Shown here one piece after another: positions 45,024 to 54,072 of a stretch of DNA of 64,000 nucleotides (positions within the stretch are counted from its first letter, which is position 1; each line of letters starts with the position of its first letter). Both the position numbers and the translations under genes were made by a program. Under the pieces are notes generated by a model. The model did no database searches and was not told the DNA's origin. It saw only the letters and a program-made list of their open reading frames with translations. Location of the stretch: positions 27,980 to 91,979 of the forward strand of contig NZ_AQPN01000078.1 in NCBI RefSeq assembly GCF_000403135.1, given 5' to 3'. The stretch comes from Arcticibacter svalbardensis MN12-7. GTDB taxonomy: Bacteria > Bacteroidota > Bacteroidia > Sphingobacteriales > Sphingobacteriaceae.

Positions 45024-45473
45024 ATGATAATAGATTCATTAGAAAACGCTAAAAAATATTACAGTGTTCACCCTCGTTTTGCTCAGGCATTTGGCTATCT
45101 GAAAAGCCAGGATTTAAACGCAATGGAACCTGGTAAATTCCCTATTGACGGTACAAATATCCATGCTTCAGTGTCGGCTAAAGATGGCGTGTCTGTAGAA
45201 GATGCTAAATTTGAAGCTCATAATAATTTCCTTGATATCCAGGTTTGTATCTCTGCTAGCGAGACAATGGGATGGAGCACACGCAGTTTGTGTAATGATC
45301 CGAAGGATGCGTACAATCCTGAAAAGGACGTGATCTTCTTTAATGATAAACCAGGTATGTATTTCGAGTTGAAAGCAGGTCAGTTTGCCATCTTCTTTCC
45401 TGAGGATGTTCATGCACCAATGATTGGTGAAGGACTGATTAAGAAATTGGTTGTTAAGGTTAGAAAAGACTAA
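45024..45473 (+). CDS. YhcH/YjgK/YiaL-family protein
   Basis: A 149-residue cupin-like protein (DUF386 family). Marks are the repeated His/Glu pattern EAHNNFLDIQVCISASETMGW and FFPEDVHAPMIGEG. Relatives occur in sugar-acid and sialic-acid operons and are thought to handle anomers or lactones; the reaction here is not known. The start lies 15 bases after the kdgK terminator. Confidence 0.85.
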   Translation: MIIDSLENAKKYYSVHPRFAQAFGYLKSQDLNAMEPGKFPIDGTNIHASVSAKDGVSVEDAKFEAHNNFLDIQVCISASETMGWSTRSLCNDPKDAYNPEKDVIFFNDKPGMYFELKAGQFAIFFPEDVHAPMIGEGLIKKLVVKVRKD

Positions 45474-45502
45474 GTATTTAAAAAATAAGCTGTTATACAA
45501 CA

Positions 45503-45532
45503 AAGACCGGGTCATTAGACCCGGTCTTCTCA
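45503..45532. terminator. Bidirectional terminator between yhcH and the uxa remnant
   Basis: An 11-bp perfect stem AAGACCGGGTC/GACCCGGTCTT with loop ATTA and modest T/A flanks separates converging transcription. Confidence 0.8.
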
Positions 45533-45550
45533 TTGAACACTAAAACCAGC

Positions 45551-45706
45551 TTAAAGTGTAACTCCTGTTTTGAAAATAGCAATCTCGCGGAAACCTGATT
45601 CCTCGTGATGCGCTTTCTCACCGCTTGCAACGCGGATAATTTTAGAGATAGGAATTGGTACTCTTTTATCCTGTTTAACCTGAGCGTAGATCTCTTTTAA
45701 GAGATT
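45551..45706 (-). pseudogene. uxaA: C-terminal fragment, probably altronate dehydratase
   Basis: The reverse-strand frame ending at 45551 reads KEIYAQVKQDKRVPIPISK then IIRVASGEKAHHEESGFREI and IAIFKTGVTL. The VASGxK...REIAIFKxGVTL ending resembles the end of UxaA-type altronate dehydratases. Only about 50 residues remain, out of roughly 490-550, and they lie in a different frame from the uxaB start joined to them. The assignment is from memory of the family end and is moderately sure. Confidence 0.5.
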
Positions 45707-45824
45707 TGTTAATTTCAAAGCACATCCAATCTACGAAACAACGCAAGAAATTGCCTTCTCCAAACTGGAGCACTTTTTCAGGGCGTTCAACATAATCTGA
45801 GAATACTTTTTTACTCAATTGCAT
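45675..45824 (-). pseudogene. uxaB: Tagaturonate reductase, N-terminal fragment
   Basis: Starts MQLSKKVFSDYVERPEKVLQ then FGEGNFLRCFVDWM, the characteristic N-terminus of UxaB (mannitol-dehydrogenase family, NAD-binding FGxGNFLRAF). After about 37 residues the homology stops and the frame ends at 45675; a complete gene is about 480 codons. The break coincides with the 16-bp inverted repeat ATCTCTT-TT-AAGAGAT at 45690-45705. The rest of uxaB and the front of the next gene are missing. It follows the sugar kinase by 25 bases, so the original operon was uxaC-kinase-uxaB-. Confidence 0.8.
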
Positions 45825-45849
45825 ATATTGACTTTTATTATCGTTTGAT

Positions 45850-46869
45850 TTAATCTTTTTGACTGTCTTTCTTAATTTTAGATACACGAAGAATATCCTG
45901 TTTGGTAGAGTCGCCTTGTTCCTGCAGCTTACCAAATGCGGCTGCTGTAGCATAGTTTACGATTTCCTGCGGGGAATGATACAGATAAGATCCATATATT
46001 AATCCTCCCATAAAACAATCTCCACTACCGGAGCGGTCTACCACTCCTTCAGTTCTCAATTCCGGTGAATTGTATTGCTTACCTTCTGTGTACAAACTGG
46101 TATAGTAAGAAAGATCATTTTTATCACTGTCAAACCGGAAGGTATTGGCTACCGTTTTGCACTTTGGAAAGCGTTCAATAATTTCAAGAGATGTTTTCTT
46201 TGCATGATCCAGATAGGCTTGTCTAGTCCCCTTTACATGTATATCTTCATCAATTGATGTACCAAGCAGCGTGTTGGCAGCCCAGATATTTCCCATCACC
46301 ACGTCACAATATTTAACCAACTCAGGCATTACATCAATAGGCTCTTTGCCATATTTCCATAAGCGGGAACGGTAATTCAGATCGACAGAGATGGTGATGT
46401 TTTTCCGGGAAGCAGCTTCTACGGCTTCGAGGCATACATCGGCAACATTAGCATTTAAGGCGGGACTTATTGCTGTAAAATTAAACCAGGAAACATCCCG
46501 GAGCACTTTGTCCCAATCAATCATGCCTCTTTTCAGTCCGGCGAACGAAGAGTAATCCCGATCATACACCACACTGCTTTTTAAATCTGCCCCTCTATCC
46601 AAATAATAAACGCCAATCCGGTTACCTGTTAAAATTACCGAAGAGGTATAAATACCCTTATATTCCAGGTATTCCAATACATACTTCGACATAAAGTTAT
46701 CAGGCAATACCGTACAATACTTAACCGGAATATTCCATCCGGCAAGTGCAGTTGCAGTATTGGCTTCAGCTCCCCCTACATATAGTGCAAAGGGGTGTTT
46801 ATCCATTTCTTCATCTGAGGAAGGAGATACCCTCAATAATAATTCTCCAAAACACAGCACTTTACTCAT
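45850..46869 (-). CDS. PfkB-family sugar kinase, second KDG-kinase-like copy
   Basis: A 339-residue PfkB kinase with VGGAEANTATALAGW near the front and DRSGSGDCFMGGLIYGSY with the catalytic Asp late. It resembles the kdgK at 43932 but is clearly diverged. Its ATG overlaps the uxaC stop in a TGATG arrangement, so translation is coupled; a GTG one codon upstream is an alternative start. 2-Keto-3-deoxygluconate is the likely substrate from context. Confidence 0.82.
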   Translation of the reverse strand: MSKVLCFGELLLRVSPSSDEEMDKHPFALYVGGAEANTATALAGWNIPVKYCTVLPDNFMSKYVLEYLEYKGIYTSSVILTGNRIGVYYLDRGADLKSSVVYDRDYSSFAGLKRGMIDWDKVLRDVSWFNFTAISPALNANVADVCLEAVEAASRKNITISVDLNYRSRLWKYGKEPIDVMPELVKYCDVVMGNIWAANTLLGTSIDEDIHVKGTRQAYLDHAKKTSLEIIERFPKCKTVANTFRFDSDKNDLSYYTSLYTEGKQYNSPELRTEGVVDRSGSGDCFMGGLIYGSYLYHSPQEIVNYATAAAFGKLQEQGDSTKQDILRVSKIKKDSQKD

Positions 46870-48269
46870 CACCAGTTGATATAGTTTTTAGCATTATAGT
46901 AACAGATATCTTTTATCACTTTCCCTATCCATTCGACATCATTAGGAAGCTCCCCATTTTCTACTTCTTCGCCGAAAAGGTTACATAAGATCCTTCTAAA
47001 ATATTCATGACGGGGGTAAGAAAGGAAACTTCTTGAATCGGTAAGCATACCAATGAATTTACTGATAAGCCCCATATTGGATAGCGCATTCATTTGTTTC
47101 ACCATTCCATCTTTTTGATCAAGGAACCACCATGCAGAACCAAACTGAACCTTACCGGCAACTGAACCATCATTGAAGTTACCAATCATGGTTGCAATTA
47201 ATTCGTTGTCTGCAGGATTTAAGTTATAGATGATTGTTTTTGCAAGTTGATCAGTAGCATCCAATCCGTTAAGGAATTTAGATAATTGTCTTCCCTGACT
47301 GAAATCACCGATAGAATCCCATCCTGTATCAGGACCAAGAACAGATAACATACGTGCGTTATTATTTCTTAGCGCGCCAAGGTGAAACTGTTGTACCCAT
47401 CCTGTTGCATGATCCCATTTGGCAAAATGAACCAGCATAGCCGATTTAAATTTCAACACTTCCATGTCTGTAAGTGTTGCATTGCTTCGTATTTTAATAA
47501 AGATCTTACTAATCTCTTCATCTGTATAGTCTTCTGCGTAGATCTGCTCTAAACCATGATCCGATACACGACAACCATTCTGGTCGAAGTAATCGTGACG
47601 CAGTTTTAGTGCTTTTAAATAAGTATCAAAATCGGCGATACTTAAATTTGTTACCTGCTCTACTTTAGCAATGTATTCGTTAAGTCCGGCCACGTCATCT
47701 GCACTCATTGCTTTATCGGGACGGAATGCTGGTCTAACCTGCAAAGCGATACCTTCTTTAGCAATTTTCTGATGATGTTCCAATGAATCGATAGGATCGT
47801 CAGTGGTGCAAACTGCTTCCACTTTCATCTTACTTAATAAACCACGCACGGAATATTCAGGAGTCTGTAGTTTAGCGGTACACTCGTCATATACCTTTTT
47901 TGCTGTGCTGCCAGATAAGATATCCTGTACATCAAAATAACGACGCAACTCTAAGTGTGTCCAATGGTACAATGGGTTTCTTAACGTATAAGGAACTGTT
48001 TCAGCCCATTTTTCAAACTTCTCGTAATCACTTTTTTTACCTGTGATAAAATCTTCATTAACACCATTTGCACGCATGGCACGCCACTTGTAATGATCGC
48101 CATATAACCAAACCTGGGTTAAATTATCAAAGTTAACATCATTGGCAATCTGCTCAGGAATAAGGTGATTATGGTAATCAATAATCGGCATATCCTTTGC
48201 GTACTCATGGAAGAGACGCTCAGCGGTACGATTTGTTAATAAAAAATTATCGTCTAAAAAATTTTTCAT
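46869..48269 (-). CDS. uxaC: Glucuronate/galacturonate isomerase
   Basis: Converts glucuronate to fructuronate and galacturonate to tagaturonate. The 466 residues match the family length. The metal site begins in IIDYHNHLIPEQIAND, and SYPRHEYFRRILC near the end is conserved. The protein is intact, although the next enzyme for galacturonate, UxaB, is destroyed downstream in the same operon. The kinase start overlaps its stop by one base. Confidence 0.94.
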   Translation of the reverse strand: MKNFLDDNFLLTNRTAERLFHEYAKDMPIIDYHNHLIPEQIANDVNFDNLTQVWLYGDHYKWRAMRANGVNEDFITGKKSDYEKFEKWAETVPYTLRNPLYHWTHLELRRYFDVQDILSGSTAKKVYDECTAKLQTPEYSVRGLLSKMKVEAVCTTDDPIDSLEHHQKIAKEGIALQVRPAFRPDKAMSADDVAGLNEYIAKVEQVTNLSIADFDTYLKALKLRHDYFDQNGCRVSDHGLEQIYAEDYTDEEISKIFIKIRSNATLTDMEVLKFKSAMLVHFAKWDHATGWVQQFHLGALRNNNARMLSVLGPDTGWDSIGDFSQGRQLSKFLNGLDATDQLAKTIIYNLNPADNELIATMIGNFNDGSVAGKVQFGSAWWFLDQKDGMVKQMNALSNMGLISKFIGMLTDSRSFLSYPRHEYFRRILCNLFGEEVENGELPNDVEWIGKVIKDICYYNAKNYINW

Positions 48270-48304
48270 GATTTATAAATTTACCTCCTTAGGAGATCGT
48301 TCTT

Positions 48305-50218
48305 TTATCTTTTTGAGGCTTGTTGCAACAACCAGTTTGCAAGGTCATTTGCTGCCTTGAAATTATCAAAGTCTGCAGAAAGCCTACGTCCATCAACATA
48401 CTCATTGTAAAACCAAGGGTCGCCAATTGCGAATACAGTTCCCTTACCTAATTTAGCGGTAGCCATAATGATATCGCCCTTATGTGTGAAGAATGGCTTA
48501 GCCGGAGCTTTTATTTGTATCGTGCTCAGTTCTTTAATATACAGCTTCTTTGCTGTTTTGAAAATTGCATTGCCTGCAGGAACTGGTATGGCGGCCATTT
48601 CAAACTGACTGCCTGTAACCGGGTTTTTCTGATCTTCATTAAAAGTGATACCGAACTTTTGAGCCAGTGTATTAAAGTGTGTAAATTCAGCATTACCCAC
48701 ATCGTTAGTCATTAATACCAGTACGCCACCGCCTTCTACCCAATTTACTAATTCCGTTGCATCCTTTGCCTGAACAAAGTTAGGCTTCGGTGATTCCTTT
48801 TCTGTATCAGGATCGACAATGATGTAAACTGATGTATTTTTTAAATTTAATGCTGTAGGAGCAACTTCGAGGTGGTTAGTTTTTGCACCAGCGTAATTAA
48901 ATAAGTTTCTCCAAAACCAGAAGCCACTATTAGCCTGATCTTCCCAGGTATAATGAAAGCGAACATCTTGTCCTAGTGGACCCTTTTTATATTCATTATT
49001 GAAGTAATAATCCAGGGTTACGGTTTTACCTATTCCTGGTTTAGGCATGGTTGCCAGTTCCATTTCATTAGATGCACTGATAAATGCCCCAACACCCTTA
49101 GGATCATTTGTAATTGCCTTTTCGCTCATGTAGTATCCATAACTACCATCGCGATAAGGTTTACCACCAAGACCGGAAACGGTCACTGTTCCTTTGAAAT
49201 TAATTTTTTCTGCGTTTACCTCTTCAACAAACTCTTTTTTCATTCCTTCGTAACCCTTTTGGGCAACTTTGAAATAGCTCTGAGGAAGATAACCTTGTCT
49301 TACACCCTTAGCTAGTGCATAAACAAACATGCTTGCTGCTGAGGATTCGAAATAGTTACCCTTTCCTTTTGGAACGTCGATAATATCATACCAAAGGCCT
49401 GATGGTTGTTGTGATTTGGTTACTGCAGCTGAATAACGGTTAAGGATATCGATCAGCTGTTTTTTGCCTGGATGTGTATCAGGAAAATATTCTAAAGCAT
49501 CAACGAGTGCCATTCCGTACCAGCCCATTGCTCTTCCCCATACATGTGGAGATTGACCGGTTGTTTTATTAGCCCATTGTTGCTCTTTAGATTCATCCCA
49601 GCCATGAATCATTAGACCTGTTTTTGCATCTCTGGAATGACGTTCCATAAATACAAACTGATTGGTAATATCATCAAAAGCCTTGGTATCATTGGTTACA
49701 GCTGAAAATTCAGCATAAAAAGGTTGTCCCATATAAAGACCATCCAACCACATTTGATTAGGATAAATACGTTTATGCCAGAATCCTCCTTCTTTTGTAC
49801 GAGGTTGCTCGCTAAGCTGATGTCTTAAAAGCTGAGCAGCCTTAAAATATTTTACTTGTCCTGTTACATTGTACAACAGCAATAATGCCCTTCCATTTTT
49901 AATATTATCGATGTTATGTGAGTTCTTATCGTAGGTACGGATATCGCCATTTTCCTGAACGAAGAAATCCATACTTTTCTTAATATAGTCAAAGTACTTT
50001 TTGTCGCCCGTACGTTGCCATACAGATGAAACACCTTCCAGTAATACACCTTGATCATAAGTCCATTTAAATGGTCTTCCAACCCATAGCGAGTCACTCC
50101 AGATATCCATAACAGTATTGGTCATCCGTTCTGACAACGGAATGGTCTGTGCTTTAGTAATGAGTACCTGAAAACAGAAAAACAGGCTGAGCGTTAATAT
50201 AGTAGTAATTCTTTTCAT
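48305..50218 (-). CDS. GH105 unsaturated rhamnogalacturonyl hydrolase with C-terminal DUF4350-like domain
   Basis: A 637-residue secreted protein (signal about 1-23, ending TKAQ). The (alpha/alpha)6 catalytic part, to about residue 375, shows WKRTGDKKYFDYIKKSMDFF, WLDGLYMGQPFYAEF and WGRAMGWYGMALVDALEYFP, matching GH105/GH88. It removes the 4,5-unsaturated uronate left by pectate lyases. The second half ends in a DUF4350-like Rossmann domain (VEGGGVLVLMTNDVGNAEF; GKGTVFAIGDPWFYNEYVDG). Such two-part proteins are common in Bacteroidota pectin loci. It lies 35 bases before uxaC. Confidence 0.88.
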   Translation of the reverse strand: MKRITTILTLSLFFCFQVLITKAQTIPLSERMTNTVMDIWSDSLWVGRPFKWTYDQGVLLEGVSSVWQRTGDKKYFDYIKKSMDFFVQENGDIRTYDKNSHNIDNIKNGRALLLLYNVTGQVKYFKAAQLLRHQLSEQPRTKEGGFWHKRIYPNQMWLDGLYMGQPFYAEFSAVTNDTKAFDDITNQFVFMERHSRDAKTGLMIHGWDESKEQQWANKTTGQSPHVWGRAMGWYGMALVDALEYFPDTHPGKKQLIDILNRYSAAVTKSQQPSGLWYDIIDVPKGKGNYFESSAASMFVYALAKGVRQGYLPQSYFKVAQKGYEGMKKEFVEEVNAEKINFKGTVTVSGLGGKPYRDGSYGYYMSEKAITNDPKGVGAFISASNEMELATMPKPGIGKTVTLDYYFNNEYKKGPLGQDVRFHYTWEDQANSGFWFWRNLFNYAGAKTNHLEVAPTALNLKNTSVYIIVDPDTEKESPKPNFVQAKDATELVNWVEGGGVLVLMTNDVGNAEFTHFNTLAQKFGITFNEDQKNPVTGSQFEMAAIPVPAGNAIFKTAKKLYIKELSTIQIKAPAKPFFTHKGDIIMATAKLGKGTVFAIGDPWFYNEYVDGRRLSADFDNFKAANDLANWLLQQASKR

Positions 50219-50319
50219 AAAGATTCCTATTTAATTTTTATTGCTTTCTTATTGGCTCCGTCTTTAAACTCGGCATTACTCTTTGCTATTATGGTATTTG
50301 TATTAGTATCAGAAATATT

Positions 50320-51882
50320 TTAACTGCTTGCCCCCTTGATATTAAAAAGCAACGCTGCATTCTTACTGTATTTTAAACCGTCGAAAGAAAGGCCACTGCT
50401 ATTTGTAACATCTACAACAGGTGTTGTTTCTTTAACGATGAGATTTACGTATTTAAAGGAAATGTCTTTCGCATCCTGACTTTCAATGCCTTTTTTCGCT
50501 TGAATGGTGATATTCTCGAGATGAATATTATTAATTTTCCTCTCACGTAATCCTCTTATGAATACAGCTGTTTCGGCACCGTTGCAGACTACATTTTTAA
50601 CATAGATATCTTTGAACTGCGGAGTTTCTTCAGTAACAGGAAGAAGATCTACTTTAGGAGCTTCGCGATTTTCTCCCTTTAATACAACAGGATCCAGGGC
50701 AGCGTAGTACATATTAAATAAGATAGCCTCACTGGCACTATCTTTCATGGTGATATTTTTGATGTATATTTTCTCTACAATACCACCTCTGCCACGTGTA
50801 GTTTTGAAACGAAGGCCGATATCGGTACCAAACAAATTCTTTGCACCACCAGACATTTCACTTCTTACAACACAACTATCATGAACATGGTATACGGTAC
50901 AATTTTTAATTAATATGTTTTCGGTAGGCATGGCTATTTTACGACCTTGTGCATCGCGACCTAATTCAATACAGATTCCATCATCCCCGACATCAAATAC
51001 ACTGTTTTCAATCATCCCATTTTTGCAGGATTCAAAATCTAAGCCATCGCCATTCTGGCCATACCATAGATTCCTAACTCTAATATCGCTTATTGTTAAG
51101 TTTTCGCACATCAATGGATGAACATTCCATGCAGGTGAATTCTGAAAGGTTACACCTTCGAGCAAGACTTTCTTGGAAGATGCCAGCCCAATTAAATTGG
51201 GCCTTAAAAAGTCTTTGTTATCTTCATAATCCTTGAGGAATTTGCCAGCTTCCAAAATACCAGCTCCTTTTAAGGTTGATCCTTTTAAAGATTGTTCTGA
51301 AGGATACCAGATTCTTCCTTTTGGATCAACTACGCCACCGGAAGCCACTACATTGTCCCATTGACTAGCAGTTAACTTTTCCTTTTTCACCATTCGCCAT
51401 GAATCATCATTTCCATCAATGATCCCCTTACCTGTTATGGCAATGTTGACAAAATTGGTCCCAGAAATAGGAGATTCGTTACGGACTGCATCAAGTCCTT
51501 CGCAATTAGTTTGAACTAGTTTATACTGAGAATGATCTTTTGTGAAGCTTAACACAGCATCACTTTGAAGATGCAGATTGACGTTACTGTTGAGCACGAT
51601 AGGCCCTGTAGACCATAAACCTGCAGGTATGAGCACGACACCTCCACTTTTAATGCTACAATCCTCAGTGGCATCATGAATACTTTTAGAGTTCAGGATA
51701 ATTCCGTCACTTACAGCACCGTATTTTATTATATTAAAGGTATCAGCTTTGAATGTTGGTTTTTCTACCTTGGGTAGGTTACTGATTGCCCATGAAAGAT
51801 CAGTTTGTGAAAACGACTGAAATGACACGAATTGCAGTATTCCAACTAAGATTGCTCCTTTTAATTTCTGTATATTATTCAT
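50320..51882 (-). CDS. GH28 polygalacturonase-family glycoside hydrolase
   Basis: A 520-residue secreted right-handed beta-helix enzyme (signal about 1-26, ending FSQ). GH28 catalytic motifs appear in order: GQNGDGLDFES (first Asp), DVGDDGICIE (two Asp), YHVHDSCVVRS (His) and RFKTTRGRGG (the RIK-like substrate site). It hydrolyses galacturonan or rhamnogalacturonan. The start at 51882 (MNNIQKLKG) puts the signal peptide at the N-terminus; a further 24 codons upstream are unlikely. It is probably regulated through the LacI-type site at 52065. Confidence 0.88.
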   Translation of the reverse strand: MNNIQKLKGAILVGILQFVSFQSFSQTDLSWAISNLPKVEKPTFKADTFNIIKYGAVSDGIILNSKSIHDATEDCSIKSGGVVLIPAGLWSTGPIVLNSNVNLHLQSDAVLSFTKDHSQYKLVQTNCEGLDAVRNESPISGTNFVNIAITGKGIIDGNDDSWRMVKKEKLTASQWDNVVASGGVVDPKGRIWYPSEQSLKGSTLKGAGILEAGKFLKDYEDNKDFLRPNLIGLASSKKVLLEGVTFQNSPAWNVHPLMCENLTISDIRVRNLWYGQNGDGLDFESCKNGMIENSVFDVGDDGICIELGRDAQGRKIAMPTENILIKNCTVYHVHDSCVVRSEMSGGAKNLFGTDIGLRFKTTRGRGGIVEKIYIKNITMKDSASEAILFNMYYAALDPVVLKGENREAPKVDLLPVTEETPQFKDIYVKNVVCNGAETAVFIRGLRERKINNIHLENITIQAKKGIESQDAKDISFKYVNLIVKETTPVVDVTNSSGLSFDGLKYSKNAALLFNIKGASS

Positions 51883-52064
51883 ATTATTTGTTGGCACTAA
51901 ATGCTTAAGCTTCAAGTTTGACCTAATCGGTTGGTCCCTCAACTTATTCAGCATTTTTGTTACAATTATCTAATCTTTATATGGTTAGTATAAATGATTC
52001 ATTAGGAATTAAGCAAGATTACAGACTTTAGCCTTAAATAAAGATGAAATGAGGATATATATTT

Positions 52065-52080
52065 ACGCAAACGTTATCGG
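52065..52080. promoter_or_regulatory. LacI-type operator upstream of the GH28 gene
   Basis: ACGCAAACGTTATCGG resembles PurR/LacI-family operators (ACGCAAACGTTTTCGT type) and is identical at 12 of 16 positions to the site between kdgA and kdgK. It lies about 185 bases before the GH28 start. The rest of 51883-52200 holds only the kduI terminator. Confidence 0.45.
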
Positions 52081-52098
52081 AGGTAACAATATAGATGC

Positions 52099-52132
52099 AA
52101 AAAAAAAGCACCCGGTTAATTCGGGTGCTTTT
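52099..52132 (-). terminator. Intrinsic terminator after kduI
   Basis: On the reverse strand, the 11-bp stem AAAAGCACCCG/CGGGTGCTTTT with a seven-base loop runs into further T. Confidence 0.88.
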
Positions 52133-52200
52133 GTCGATTTAGTGTGTTATCGTAAAAAGACTATTGATTTTCAAAAGCCTGTTACAATATATGTCAGTTA

Positions 52201-53037
52201 TTATCTTAATTCATTAATTGCTACAGCATCCATATCTGAGTATACCAGATTTTCTCCAGCCATTGCCCATATAAATCCGTAGTTAGAAGTACCACCTCCA
52301 GAATGAATAGACCATGGCGGTGAAATGATTGCCTGATGATTTTGAACAACCACATGACGTGTCTCTTGAGGCTGACCCATTAAATGAAATACAACCTGGC
52401 CTGCAGGAACATCAAAATAGAAGTAAGATTCCATTCTGCGGTCATGAACATGAGCTGGCATGGTATTCCAAACACAACCAGTACTCAGAACAGTTAATCC
52501 CATTACTAACTGGCAACTTTTAGCACCTTCAAGGTGGATATATTTATAAATAGTTCGCTCGTTAGCAGTATCTTTACTTCCAATAGTTGTAGGAATAGCA
52601 TTTTCCTTCTTAATCAGTTGATGTGGGTATTCCTTGTGCGCAGGCACTGAATAAAGGAAAAACTTGGCAGGATCGGTAGCTACATTGCTTGAAAAAACAA
52701 CGGATACTGACCCCTTTCCAACATAAACAGCATCAAGTTTATTCACTTCATATACAGTGCCATCAATGTTAACAGTACCAGCACCACCTACATTGATAAT
52801 ACCTAATTCCCGCCTTTGTAAAAAGAAATCAGAACGAAGATTTTCATAACCAGGAAGCTCCAAAGGCTTATCTACCGGTACAACACTTCCAGTGATTGCA
52901 CGATCATAATGAGAATAAGTAAAATTGAACTGACCTAATTGCATCAGGTCTTCTAATAAGAAACTTGCACGAAGTTCTGCAGTGCCAAGAGTGGCAACTT
53001 CTTTAGGACTTTGTGCATAACGTTGATTCATTATCAT
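52201..53037 (-). CDS. kduI: 5-Dehydro-4-deoxy-D-glucuronate isomerase
   Basis: Isomerises the linear form of the unsaturated uronate released by GH105/GH88 enzymes to 2,5-diketo-3-deoxygluconate. The 278-residue cupin has the zinc site PAHVHDRRMESYFYFDV and a late His in SPPWSIHSGGGTSNYGFIWAM. Met3 (MNQRYAQSP) is an equally good start. kduD lies 27 bases upstream on the same strand and takes the next step. Confidence 0.94.
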   Translation of the reverse strand: MIMNQRYAQSPKEVATLGTAELRASFLLEDLMQLGQFNFTYSHYDRAITGSVVPVDKPLELPGYENLRSDFFLQRRELGIINVGGAGTVNIDGTVYEVNKLDAVYVGKGSVSVVFSSNVATDPAKFFLYSVPAHKEYPHQLIKKENAIPTTIGSKDTANERTIYKYIHLEGAKSCQLVMGLTVLSTGCVWNTMPAHVHDRRMESYFYFDVPAGQVVFHLMGQPQETRHVVVQNHQAIISPPWSIHSGGGTSNYGFIWAMAGENLVYSDMDAVAINELR

Positions 53038-53064
53038 AATCTAATTTATTAATTAACGTGTTTA

Positions 53065-53835
53065 TTAACGTCCCATCCAGCCACCATCAACTGTCAGGAT
53101 TGTACCACTTACATAATCAGAGGCTTTAGATGCCAGAAAAACGACAGGCCCTTTAAAGTCATCTGTTTCGCCCCAACGGCCAGCGGGAATACGGCCTAAA
53201 ATTGATTTACTCCGCTCTTCATCATTTCGTAGTGCTTCTGTATTATCAGTAGAAATATATCCGGGAGCAATGCCATTTACATTTACACCCTTTGAGGCCC
53301 ATTCATTTGACAGAGCCTTAACTAAACTTCCTATAGCCCCTTTACTAGCTGCATATCCTGGAACATGTATTCCGCCCTGGAAGGTAAGCAGAGAAGCTGT
53401 GAATATAATTTTACCTGACCCGTTTTCAATCATTCTTGCTCCAATTTCCCGGCTGATTACAAACTGACTATTCAGATTGATCTCGATAACCTTGTCCCAG
53501 AATTCATCAGAATGCTCTGCTGCTGGCTGTCTTAAGATGGTTCCTGCATTGTTTACCAAAATATCTATAGTCAGATTTTCTGATAATACTTTTTGCAAAA
53601 ACTCTTCTACAGACTTTCTATTACTCAGATCACACTGATAAGCCGTAAATTTCCGTCCAATTGCATGGATGTCTCTTTCCGTTTCGCTACCACTCAGTGC
53701 GATGGAGGAAGAAACACCAATTATATCTGCTCCTGCTTCTGCAAGAGCTTCGGCCATGGCCTTTCCTATACCACGATTACAACCGGTTACCAGGGCCACT
53801 TTCCCCGATAAGTCAAATAAAGAATTGTTGCCCAT
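53065..53835 (-). CDS. kduD: 2-Dehydro-3-deoxy-D-gluconate 5-dehydrogenase (SDR)
   Basis: A 256-residue short-chain dehydrogenase: TGCNRGIGKAMA cofactor loop, NNAGTI, and the catalytic Ser with YAASKGA. It reduces 2,5-diketo-3-deoxygluconate to 2-keto-3-deoxygluconate. The start MGNNSLFDLSGKVALVTG at 53835 is family-like; an upstream ATG at 53862 lies inside the promoter box. It heads the kduD-kduI unit. Confidence 0.9.
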   Translation of the reverse strand: MGNNSLFDLSGKVALVTGCNRGIGKAMAEALAEAGADIIGVSSSIALSGSETERDIHAIGRKFTAYQCDLSNRKSVEEFLQKVLSENLTIDILVNNAGTILRQPAAEHSDEFWDKVIEINLNSQFVISREIGARMIENGSGKIIFTASLLTFQGGIHVPGYAASKGAIGSLVKALSNEWASKGVNVNGIAPGYISTDNTEALRNDEERSKSILGRIPAGRWGETDDFKGPVVFLASKASDYVSGTILTVDGGWMGR

Positions 53836-53861
53836 TACTTTTTGAGATAAAATGTGATGCA

Positions 53862-53869
53862 AAATTACA
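53862..53869 (-). promoter_or_regulatory. kduD promoter -7 box
   Basis: Reverse strand TAATTTTG matches TAnnTTTG and lies 26 bases before the kduD start. Forward of it, 53980-54005 has GTGATACAGATCA and CCTGTGAT, vaguely Crp-like, without a clear claim. Confidence 0.5.
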
Positions 53870-54072
53870 TTTTATACACAAAATAAAGACCCCGTCTAAA
53901 GTATATTTAAAATTTAGTGCAGGAGCAACAAATTAAAGCATTTTGATTGTTTTATTAGTCTTTAAAGCTCACAAGGTGATACAGATCATTTTTTACCTGT
54001 GATATAATTACAATCTTGCATAAGTTTCCAAACACCTATTGATTTGGAACTCAAACTATAAAAAATAATAAA

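Noticed and set aside
53980..54010. Crp-like half-sites between kduD and the second SDR
   Set aside because: GTGATACAGATCA and CCTGTGAT are suggestive, but spacing and symmetry are poor, so no operator is claimed.
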